From NCBI RefSeq assembly GCF_042657165.1, contig NZ_JBHSNJ010000013.1, positions 620,001 to 684,000 on the forward strand: 64,000 bases of DNA, given 5' to 3'. The DNA comes from Agrilutibacter niabensis. Its GTDB lineage: Bacteria; Pseudomonadota; Gammaproteobacteria; Xanthomonadales; Xanthomonadaceae. Of the stretch, positions 23,380 through 30,603 are shown one piece after another. The notes under the pieces are model-generated. The model was given only the letters and a program-made list of their open reading frames with translations, ran no database searches and was not told where the DNA came from. Each line of letters opens with the position of its first letter. The first letter of the stretch is position 1. Position numbers and translations under genes: made by a program.

Positions 23380-23949
23380 ATGCAGGATTACGATCCCGAC
23401 GAGGACACCGGGCCGGACACCATGGAAACAGGACCTGCAAGCAGGCAAGGACGAGTTCAGGCGGGCCAGGACCCCGGGCTGCTGCGCCGGCTGCTGCGCG
23501 CGAAGGACCGGATGGATGCCGCCTCGCACGAGGAGTGGCCGGTGCGGCGGCTGGCGCGCGTGAGCGACGTGTCCGAGGCCCACTTCGCGCGTTCGTTCAA
23601 GGAAGCCTTCGGCGTACCGCCGCACCGTTACCTGCTCACGCGCCGCATCGAGCGCGCCAAGACGCTGCTGCGCGACACCGGGATGTCGATCACCGATATC
23701 GCGTTCCAGACCGGCTGGCAGAGCCTGGGGACCTTCGGGCGCACGTTCCGCGACATCACCGGCGAGAGCCCCGGGGAACTGCGTGCGCGCGAGAAGTCCG
23801 CGTCGCACGCGCTCGACCGCGTGCCGGCCTGCTTCCTCAGCGCCGCGCACCGGCCCGACCTCACCAGCGCAGTTTCGGAGAAGCGGCGCCAGGACGCGGC
23901 CGATAGCATCGCCTCCGAACCAGCTGAGGTTCCAACGGAGGTCCCATGA
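23380..23949 (+). CDS. AraC-family regulator coupled to a VOC protein
   Basis: 189 residues. The AraC/XylS DNA-binding domain occupies about 32-138: VRRLARVSDVSEAHFARSFKEAFGVPPHRYL (first helix-turn-helix), then MSITDIAFQTGWQSLGTFGRTFRDITGESPGELR (second). No separate effector domain is present. The C-terminal 50 residues are low-complexity. Its stop overlaps the start of the following VOC gene (ATGA), so the two are translated together, an arrangement often seen where a small AraC protein and a glyoxalase-fold protein work as a unit. The start is uncertain; ATG 23422 is an alternative. Confidence 0.82.
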   Translation: MQDYDPDEDTGPDTMETGPASRQGRVQAGQDPGLLRRLLRAKDRMDAASHEEWPVRRLARVSDVSEAHFARSFKEAFGVPPHRYLLTRRIERAKTLLRDTGMSITDIAFQTGWQSLGTFGRTFRDITGESPGELRAREKSASHALDRVPACFLSAAHRPDLTSAVSEKRRQDAADSIASEPAEVPTEVP

Positions 23950-24362
23950 ATCAAGGTGTCGGAGTGGTAGGTCTTTACGTGCGTGACCAGGAGGAAGCCC
24001 TCCGGTTCTATGTCGACAAGCTCGGGTTCCGCGTCCACACCGACGCGCGCAACGGCGATTACCGCTGGCTGACGGTGCAGCACCCGGAGCAGCCGTCGTT
24101 GCAGCTCGGCCTGTTCGCGCCGCAGGCACCGATGGTCGATGCGGCGACCGCGCAGACCCTGCGCGAGATCGTGGCGAAGGGGGCGATGCCGCCCCTCGTG
24201 CTCATCGTCGACGACTGCCGCGATGCGTATGAGCGTATGCACGCCCGCGGCGTGGAGTTCACCCAGGAGCCGGTGAGCCGCTACGGCAGCGTGGACGCCA
24301 ACTTCCGCGATCCGTCGGGGAACGGGTGGAAGATGATGGAGGCGCGGCGCACTCCGGCATGA
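23946..24362 (+). CDS. VOC (glyoxalase/bleomycin-resistance fold) protein
   Basis: 138 residues, one VOC domain: VGLYVRDQEEALRFYVDKLGFRVHTD at the N-terminus and FTQEPVSRYGSVDANFRDPSGNGWKMME at the C-terminus, the usual signature of this superfamily. It could be a lyase, a dioxygenase or a binding protein. Overlap with the AraC gene by ATGA implies co-regulation, possibly as the ligand-sensing half of the pair. Ligand unknown. Confidence 0.85.
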   Translation: MNQGVGVVGLYVRDQEEALRFYVDKLGFRVHTDARNGDYRWLTVQHPEQPSLQLGLFAPQAPMVDAATAQTLREIVAKGAMPPLVLIVDDCRDAYERMHARGVEFTQEPVSRYGSVDANFRDPSGNGWKMMEARRTPA

Positions 24363-24485
24363 GCGCCGGCCTCTTCGCGCGCGACGATCACGACGCGTGC
24401 TGGAGGAAGCTGTGGAGTAGTTCGCAGGTGGGTCCGATCCGCTCCGGGCCCATCTTCATGAAGGTCCCATCAGGAGGGGGTCCCC

Positions 24486-24707
24486 TTGAACTTCAACAAG
24501 TGGATTCGGCAGATCCATCGCTGGCTGTCGATCATCTTTACGCTGACCGTCATCATCACCTTCATCGCCCTGACGCAGGAGAAGCCACTCGTCTGGGTGT
24601 CCTACGTGCCGCTGCTGCCGCTCGCCCTGCTCCTGCTGACCGGCCTGTACCTGTTCGCGCTGCCGTATGTCGGCAAGTGGCGCGGTGGGCCGCGCACCGA
24701 TGGATAG
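24486..24707 (+). CDS. Small two-helix membrane protein (PepSY-associated-like)
   Basis: 73 residues from a TTG start at 24486, chosen because AGGAGGGGG lies 6-7 bases upstream and no ATG or GTG fits. The sequence NKWIRQIHRWLSIIFTLTVI resembles the N-terminal helix of PepSY-TM proteins. A second helix follows (VSYVPLLPLALLLLTGLYLF). Too short for a PepSY domain. Role unknown. Confidence 0.7.
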   Translation: MNFNKWIRQIHRWLSIIFTLTVIITFIALTQEKPLVWVSYVPLLPLALLLLTGLYLFALPYVGKWRGGPRTDG

Positions 24708-24801
24708 CAGCGTGCAACGTCGCAGACCGGTGATGCCGATGCTCGTTGCCCGGTGCCGCGGATATGCTGCGGTTCCCGGTCTGCTCCGCTAGCATCCGCC
24801 G

Positions 24802-25029
24802 ATGTCGAAACTTCCCGAACTACCCGAACTCCCCCTCGGGCGCTATCGCCACTACAAGGGCAACGACTACGAGGTCTTCGCGCTCGCCCGCCACAGCGAG
24901 ACACTGGAAGTCGTTGTGGTCTACAAGGCGCTGTATGGGGAGGGTGGCCTGTGGGTTCGCCCTTACGCGATGTTCACGGAGAACGTCCTGGTCGATGGGC
25001 GTCCGGTGCCGCGATTCGCTCTCCTCTGA
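24802..25029 (+). CDS. DUF1653 protein
   Basis: 75 residues covering the whole DUF1653 family pattern: GRYRHYKGNDYEVFALARHSE, VVVYKALYG, GLWVRPYAMFTENV and VPRF at the end. A small cytosolic beta-rich protein of unknown function, common in proteobacteria. No strong ribosome binding site is visible. Confidence 0.88.
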   Translation: MSKLPELPELPLGRYRHYKGNDYEVFALARHSETLEVVVVYKALYGEGGLWVRPYAMFTENVLVDGRPVPRFALL

Positions 25030-25126
25030 ACAGGCGACGGACATCCCGCGACTTCACCCGCCTCGGGGTGGAGCGTCCGGGTGATGCATTTCAATCCGTC
25101 CCGCCGCTCCACCCCGCGCCCGCACC

Positions 25127-26320
25127 TCACAGCGTCTTCAGGTATTCCACCAGGTCGCGTCGCTGCGCCGGCGTGAGCCGCAGTCGCAGCGTCGCGTCGT
25201 AATGCGCCACCACGTCGGCCAGCGTCGCCGCGCTGCCGTCGTGGAAGTACGGCGGGTGCTGCCACAACCCGCGCAGCGGGGTGGTGCGGTACGCCTTGTT
25301 CACGGTGCGCGCCGCGTAGGCGCCGTCCATCCCGGTTTCCGCGGGCAGGTGCAGCTTGCCGCCGTTGTTGTCGGTGCCGGTGGCGCCGACATGGCAGCCC
25401 ATGCAGTTGCGGGCGAATACCGGGCGGCCGCGTCGCGCGGCGATCGCGTCGTAGCTGCCGGCGGGCGGTCGCGGCGCGGCGAGGCTGAGCTGGTAGGCGC
25501 GCAATGCCGGCAGCTTCGGCGTCACCAGGTCGGGCGACTGGCGGATGGCGATGCCCAGGCGCGGATCGGCGAAGTTGCCGTGGCCGCCCATCTGCGTCAC
25601 CGCGACATAGGCGTTCCAGTACGACACCCGACCGTCGCCGGTGTAGGTCTCGTTGCGGATGTGGCGCAGGCCGTAGGCGGGCGGCAGCACCAGCGGCGTG
25701 TTCAATCCGTCGATGTTGAAACGCGGGTCGTACTTGCCCGGCCCCCAACTGGTGTAGACCGCCTTCGCGGCGGCGGGCACGGCGGGCGAGAGCGCGATGA
25801 TGGCACCCGGATCGAGGTCGCGATTCGGCCAGCCGTCGACGCGGCGGCCGACACCCGGGGCGAGCGAATCGTCGACGGTGGAATGGCACAGCGCGCAGGT
25901 GATGCCCAGGCGCTTGACGCGGTTGTCCGCATCGACCGTCGCCTTCAGGCCGACGACCGCATCGAGCTTGAGCAGCGCGACGGTGGTCGCCGGATCATCG
26001 AGGTCGGCGTTGGCGAGCAGCCCTGGCGGCAGCGCCTCGGCATCGACCTTCAGGCCCACGGCGAGCGCGGTGAGCGGCGGCACCGTTTCCACCACCTCGT
26101 GCATGCGCAGCCGGTCCGTCCATTGCTGCTCGTCGCCGAAGGTGTCGAAGCGGAATATCCGTTTGCCCTGTGCGATCAGCGCTGGCGACAGTGATTGCGA
26201 TGGCGGATTCGCGGCCGCGGCCGCATCGTCCACGGCCACGTTGCAGCCGGCGAGCCCGCCCGCAACGAGGACAAGGAGGATTCCGTGGAAGAGTGCGGCT
26301 GTGCGTGGTGGCCCCGACAT
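25127..26320 (-). CDS. Diheme cytochrome c lipoprotein (cytochrome c peroxidase-like)
   Basis: 397 residues. The signal ends in a lipobox (VLVAGGLAGC, Cys about 26). Two CxxCH haem sites: CALCH at residues 142-146 and CMGCH at 306-310. The C-terminal half (VNKAYRTTPLRGLWQHPPYFHDGSAATLADVVAHYD) is typical of the MauG/cytochrome c peroxidase-like family. It probably works in the periplasm in electron transfer or peroxide/cofactor oxidation. AGGAGAA precedes the ATG. Stands alone, convergent with DUF1653. Confidence 0.88.
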   Translation of the reverse strand: MSGPPRTAALFHGILLVLVAGGLAGCNVAVDDAAAAANPPSQSLSPALIAQGKRIFRFDTFGDEQQWTDRLRMHEVVETVPPLTALAVGLKVDAEALPPGLLANADLDDPATTVALLKLDAVVGLKATVDADNRVKRLGITCALCHSTVDDSLAPGVGRRVDGWPNRDLDPGAIIALSPAVPAAAKAVYTSWGPGKYDPRFNIDGLNTPLVLPPAYGLRHIRNETYTGDGRVSYWNAYVAVTQMGGHGNFADPRLGIAIRQSPDLVTPKLPALRAYQLSLAAPRPPAGSYDAIAARRGRPVFARNCMGCHVGATGTDNNGGKLHLPAETGMDGAYAARTVNKAYRTTPLRGLWQHPPYFHDGSAATLADVVAHYDATLRLRLTPAQRRDLVEYLKTL

Positions 26321-26666
26321 GGCGGTTCTCCTGGTGCAGGTCGCTGCGCTGGCGCAACACGCGCAGGCCGCGTGCCCGATGACCGGAACCTACGCCCCGC
26401 GGCGGCGATGTAAATCGCTGCATGTGTAAAGCCCGCGCGTGGGGAACCGAGGAAATGACGCGCCGCGGAATTTTCCGGCACCCAGGGCGGCGTCTCTGTT
26501 TTCAGGTGAGCACGGCGTGATGGAACGGCGCTGGATTCCGTCGTCCCGCTGCTGCGGCTCTCCGTGTTCGTTGGGGAATGCATCGCCGGTGCAGGCGCAG
26601 TTGCCCTCACCTGGCTTTGGCGCGCGCGGAACTAGCCTGAGCAATCAGCGTCGATCAGTGCAACAC
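26321..26666. other. Divergent intergenic stretch
   Basis: Separates the cytochrome gene (leftward) from the diguanylate cyclase gene (rightward). No RNA element, repeat or secure small gene seen. It should hold both promoters, but no hexamer pair is convincing. Confidence 0.4.
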
Positions 26667-27671
26667 ATGAACGTTCAGGTCGCTCCCCCGGAAAATGCAG
26701 TGCCTGGGCAACTGGCCCAGGACGCTGCGGCGCGGCTGGCGCAGGTACAGGGTGCGTTCCGGGCGTTGCCGGACGGGATCGTGCTGGTGGACCGCAACGG
26801 CCGCATCACCGACCTCAACCTCGTTGCGATGCACCTGACGGGCTGGGCCGAGGCGGAGGCGTTGGGGCGCGCGTTGCACGACGTGGTGCAGCTGCGCGAT
26901 TCGCATGGGCGACGCGTCGACCTGTTCTCGGGCGACCATCGAGCCAGTGGCGACGTCGTCCGGCTGGTGCGCCAGGACGAGCACCAGGTGCTGGTGGACG
27001 CGACCATCGCGCCGATCCTCGACCACGAGCGCCAGCCCATCGGTTCGGTGATTTCGTTCCGCAATGTCACCGTGGCCAAGCGCCTCAACGACGAGCTGAC
27101 GTTCCATGCGACCCACGATGCGCTGACCGGAACGCTCAACCGGCGCGCGTTCGAGTCGCGCCTGGAACGTGCGATTGCGCACGCGCGGCAGCATGCCACG
27201 CCGTATGCGCTGCTGTACCTGGACCTGGATCGCTTCAAGGAAGTCAACGACACCGGCGGGCACGTTGCCGGCGACGAACTGTTGCGCGTGCTGTCGGCGC
27301 TGCTGCTGCGCAGCCTGCGCGATCACGACACCCTGGCGCGGCTGGGCGGCGACGAGTTCGCGGTGCTGCTGGAGCATTGCCCGCCGCACGAGGCCGAAGA
27401 AGTTGCCGAACGCATCCGCTCGGCGGTGGCGGGGTTCCGTTTCCGCTGGCTGGAGCAGGAGTTCACGGTCGGCGCCAGCATCGGGCTGGTGGCGTTCGGC
27501 CACGACGGCGTACTGACGCCGCAGCAGCTGCTCAATCGCGCGGACGAGATGTGCTATCGCGCCAAGTCCGAAGGGCGCAACCAGGTGCACGTGTACCGAC
27601 CCAGCCAGCGTGCCGTGGTGCACCGGCCGCAACGTGCGACGCAGCGCAAGGCGCCGCCGTGGCGGCATTGA
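26667..27671 (+). CDS. PAS-GGDEF diguanylate cyclase
   Basis: 334 residues from ATG 26667. Residues about 25-140 form a PAS domain (FRALPDGIVLVDRNGRITDLNLVAMHLTGW, ending VISFRNVT). About 150-310 is a GGDEF domain, with HDALTGTLNRRAFE, YLDLDRFKEVNDT and the intact active-site loop LGGDEFAVL, so it should make cyclic di-GMP from GTP. A product-inhibition RxxD is not evident just before the loop. No membrane segment, so it is a cytosolic sensor. The ribosome binding site is weak and the frame is open upstream, so the start is uncertain. It may feed the PilZ protein at 45900. Confidence 0.88.
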   Translation: MNVQVAPPENAVPGQLAQDAAARLAQVQGAFRALPDGIVLVDRNGRITDLNLVAMHLTGWAEAEALGRALHDVVQLRDSHGRRVDLFSGDHRASGDVVRLVRQDEHQVLVDATIAPILDHERQPIGSVISFRNVTVAKRLNDELTFHATHDALTGTLNRRAFESRLERAIAHARQHATPYALLYLDLDRFKEVNDTGGHVAGDELLRVLSALLLRSLRDHDTLARLGGDEFAVLLEHCPPHEAEEVAERIRSAVAGFRFRWLEQEFTVGASIGLVAFGHDGVLTPQQLLNRADEMCYRAKSEGRNQVHVYRPSQRAVVHRPQRATQRKAPPWRH

Positions 27672-27766
27672 GGTCCAAACCATCCGCGATTGAGTTCGGG
27701 TGGATCGTCATGTTGACTGCACGCATCTCGACCCGTTGAAGCACGCGGGGCCCGGACAAGCCGCCG

Positions 27767-28420
27767 ATGTCCCCTCCATCACCACTTCCCTCGCGTCGCG
27801 TCCGCCGGGGCACCAATTCCGATGCCACCGCGTCCTGCGATGGGCGCGGATTCGTATACGTGGCGGTGTGCAGCGGTGCGGAGGACATCCTCAAGGTAGG
27901 GCTCAGCCACGATCCGGTCGCGCGCTGGTCCGCATTCCATCGACGCTGGTTCGAGGCCTTCGACCTCGACCACAGCCTGTTGCTCCAGGTCGATACGCGC
28001 CGCGAAGCGCAGGCGCTGGAAACGGCATTGCACCGCCTGCTGCGCGACCACAACTGCCCGGCGCCCATGACGGTGCGCGATCAGTTCGGCGGCAGCACCG
28101 AGTGGTACCGCGGTGCGTACGACGACGCGTTGGCGTTCGCGCAGGCGGCTGCCCGCGAGGGACACAGGCTGCACTGGCCCGCCAGGCCATGGTTCGCCCA
28201 CGCCATGCAGGGGCGGGCGGAGATCCTGGCGGGACTGATCGACCAGGCGGTGCGCGACATCGCCGGCGGCGCCATGTCGCGCGCCCAGTACGACGCATTG
28301 ACCGACCTGATCGATGCGCACCGCGCATTCGACGAGGGCATTCCGGAGCGGTTTTCAACGGAACTGACACGGCTGCGGCAACTGCGGGCGGAAGCCTGGC
28401 CGCGCTGCCCGCAAGCGTGA
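27767..28420 (+). CDS. GIY-YIG (MUG113/T5orf172-like) protein
   Basis: 217 residues. The segment GFVYVAVCSGAEDILKVGLSHDPVARWSAFHRRW (about 28-61) has the GIY-YIG strand-turn-strand and the arginine helix of the MUG113/T5orf172 subgroup of nuclease-like domains. The expected later Glu is plausible in REAQALETALHRLL. The C-terminal half is helical and unassigned. It could bind or cut DNA. No partner gene was seen. Confidence 0.65.
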   Translation: MSPPSPLPSRRVRRGTNSDATASCDGRGFVYVAVCSGAEDILKVGLSHDPVARWSAFHRRWFEAFDLDHSLLLQVDTRREAQALETALHRLLRDHNCPAPMTVRDQFGGSTEWYRGAYDDALAFAQAAAREGHRLHWPARPWFAHAMQGRAEILAGLIDQAVRDIAGGAMSRAQYDALTDLIDAHRAFDEGIPERFSTELTRLRQLRAEAWPRCPQA

Positions 28421-28487
28421 GCGGTCGCACTTGCCGAGCCTGCACGACGACGGAACCGCATGACGCAGCCGCGCGAGGCGGATCGCA

Positions 28488-28922
28488 TCACCCGCGCCGC
28501 AGCCGCGCCTTCTTCTCCGGCGCTCCCAGCGTTCCCGCAATCGCCGCGCGCAGGATGCGGCGGAAGGTCGGGCATTCCATGTGGCTGGGCGCGCGGCACG
28601 CGGCGGCGTGGCGCAGGCCGTCGCGCATGGCCGCCAGTTCCCGGATCCGGTGGTCCAACTCGTCGGCTTTGGCCAGCAGCCTGCGCCGGTCGATGCGCGG
28701 CTGGGCGCCGGCGGAGAGCATCGATGCGATCTCGTCGAGGGCGAAGCCGGCGCTGCGTCCGAGCGTGATCAGTGCGAGCCGCTCCAGTACACCGGCATCG
28801 AACACGCGGCGCAGCCCGCGGCGGCCGATCGAGGCGATCAGGCCCTTCTCCTCGTAGAAGCGCAGCGTCGAGGCGGGCACGCTGGCGCGCCGCGCGACCT
28901 CGCCGATGTCCAGATCGTCCAC
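28488..28922 (-). CDS. MerR-family regulator
   Basis: 144 residues from GTG 28922. The N-terminus has the MerR winged helix (DIGEVARRASVPASTLRFYEEKGLIASIGRRGLRRVFD), then the dimerisation helix (ELDHRIRELAAMRDGL). The end (CRAPSHMECPTFRRIL) has two cysteines that could bind metal or sense redox. The start is uncertain; GAGG lies 8 bases upstream. It is divergent from the methyltransferase gene, and a palindrome lies between them, so it probably controls that gene. Confidence 0.85.
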   Translation of the reverse strand: MDDLDIGEVARRASVPASTLRFYEEKGLIASIGRRGLRRVFDAGVLERLALITLGRSAGFALDEIASMLSAGAQPRIDRRRLLAKADELDHRIRELAAMRDGLRHAAACRAPSHMECPTFRRILRAAIAGTLGAPEKKARLRRG

Positions 28923-28926
28923 CCTC

Positions 28927-28948
28927 TTGACCTCAAGTCGACTTGAAG
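28927..28948. promoter_or_regulatory. Probable MerR operator between regulator and methyltransferase genes
   Basis: TCAAGTCGACTTGA (28933-28946) is a perfect 14-base palindrome immediately after TTGACC (28927-28932), which could be a -35 for the rightward gene. MerR-type regulators bind such dyads within long promoter spacers. The matching -10 is poor. Confidence 0.55.
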
Positions 28949-28987
28949 TGGCACGGTGACGCCTCCTCCCCTCGAAGGCAAGCGACC

Positions 28988-29857
28988 ATGGCCACCGACA
29001 CCCTTCTTCCCTCCGCCGGCGACACGCAGGCCATGCTGTGGAACGGGCGCGCCGGACGCGCCTGGATCGCTGCGCAGGGGGTGCTCGACGCGATGCTGCG
29101 GCCGTTCGAAAACCTGCTGGTGGATGCAGTGGCCGCCGCGTCCGCCACCCAGGTGCTGGACGTCGGCTGCGGCACGGGCAGCACCACGCTGGCGGTCGCA
29201 CGCCGCCTCGCCGCGGGTGGCCGCAGCGTGGGTATCGACATCTCCGCACCGATGATCGAAGTCGCGCGCGACCGCGCTGCGCGCGAAGACTCGGCGGCCC
29301 GCTTCATCCGCGCCGATGCACAGACATGCGCGCTCGAACCCGGCGGTTTCGACCTGGTCGTCTCGCGCTTCGGGGTGATGTTCTTCGACGATCCGCCGCG
29401 CGCGTTCGCAAACCTGCGACGCGCCGCCCGCGACGACGCGCGACTGTGGTTCGTCGCGTGGCGCAGCGCGGCCGACAATCCGTTCATGACCGCCGCCGAG
29501 CGCGCCGCCGCGCCACTGTTGCCGGCGCTGCCGCCGCGGCGGCCGGACGCGCCCGGGCAATTCGCCTTCGCGGATCGGCAGCGCGTGCAGGCGATCCTGG
29601 AGCAGGGCGGCTGGAACGCGATCGACATCCAGCCCATCGACGTCGGGTGCACGCTGCCCGAGCGCGAGCTGCTGCAGTACGTGAGCCAGCTCGGGCCGGT
29701 CGGGCTGCTGCTGCAGGAAGCCAACGCGTGCACGCGCGAGCGGGTGCTGGCGAGGGTCCGCGCCGCGTTCGATCCCTACGTGCACGGCGACGAAGTGCGC
29801 TTCACCGCCGCTTGCTGGACGGTGTCTGCGCGTGCGGCGGGACCCGGCCGTGGTTGA
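28988..29857 (+). CDS. Class I SAM-dependent methyltransferase
   Basis: 289 residues. The SAM-binding site is plain: VLDVGCGTGSTTLAVARRL (motif I, about 56-74), then GIDISAPMIEVAR (motif II) and FDLVVSRFGVMFFDDP (motif IV). The UbiE/MenG-like fold does not reveal the substrate. GAAGG precedes the ATG. It probably belongs to the regulon of the divergent MerR gene. Downstream is a decayed gene, so its original operon may be partly lost. Confidence 0.85.
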   Translation: MATDTLLPSAGDTQAMLWNGRAGRAWIAAQGVLDAMLRPFENLLVDAVAAASATQVLDVGCGTGSTTLAVARRLAAGGRSVGIDISAPMIEVARDRAAREDSAARFIRADAQTCALEPGGFDLVVSRFGVMFFDDPPRAFANLRRAARDDARLWFVAWRSAADNPFMTAAERAAAPLLPALPPRRPDAPGQFAFADRQRVQAILEQGGWNAIDIQPIDVGCTLPERELLQYVSQLGPVGLLLQEANACTRERVLARVRAAFDPYVHGDEVRFTAACWTVSARAAGPGRG

Positions 29858-30060
29858 CGTACCCGACCATGCGGCGCGCACCGTGCTGGTGGGCATCGGT
29901 TCGTCCGGGGGCTGGACACGCGGGCGCTGCTGCGCACGCGCCTGTTGCGCGTGCCGGCGCCGGACTACGGCCTGGTCCGCCGCTGGATCGCGCATCTCGT
30001 GCGCGGCCCCTTCCGCCACGACTCGATCGCGATGCCGCGCGCGCGCCATCAGGTAGGAGC
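29858..30060 (+). pseudogene. Remnant of a DUF2938 membrane protein gene
   Basis: One frame gives RTVLVGIGSS near 29875-29905, then another gives RVPAPDYGLVRRWIAHLVRG and FRHDSIAMPRARH up to about 30048. Joined by a frameshift near 29906, these match the N-terminal third of DUF2938 proteins. The remaining membrane helices are absent. Confidence 0.5.
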
Positions 30061-30603
30061 GCACGCGCGGTTCGTTACCCGCGTGCGAGTGGCGTTGGTT
30101 CGAGCGCGAGGAGATTCCACTCGCATTTCTCACAAGCGAGTCGATTTCACTGGCGTGCGGGCCGCGGAAGTGTCGCGGGCGAACCGCGTTGCCCGGACGA
30201 ACTCGGGGCTGCGCCGCGCGCAGCGGCTGTTTCCGAGCGGGTAGAGGTCACTCGCAAACGTGACCTGGCGCACAGTTGGCACGTTCCATTCCACAGCCCG
30301 CTCATCCAGACAGGCATTTGTGCGCCGCTGAATGCGCCGGATACGCCTTTGGTCGGCGCAGCCGGCCCAAGCGGGGCATCGGCCGTCTCTGTTCATTTTT
30401 CACATTCACGAACAGTTGCTGAACGACGTGACACCGCAGCCCGTCCTACGGCCCCTGAAGCACGCCTGTTCGGGTAGCGACCCCGAGCGCAGCCGGAACT
30501 GTGGTTGCACGCACAAAGCGCCGAAAACCCGCTCCGTACAGTCCGCCCCGCACAGAGGAGGTGCCAGCGCCAATTCCCCCGAATCACGGAGTCACCTTCG
30601 ATC
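30061..30603. other. Gene-free stretch upstream of the beta-helix gene
   Basis: Long stretch without secure coding potential. It should contain the promoter and a leader for the gene at 30604. GAGGAGG at about 30556-30562 is too far from that ATG to serve it. No recognised RNA structure or repeat. Confidence 0.4.
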
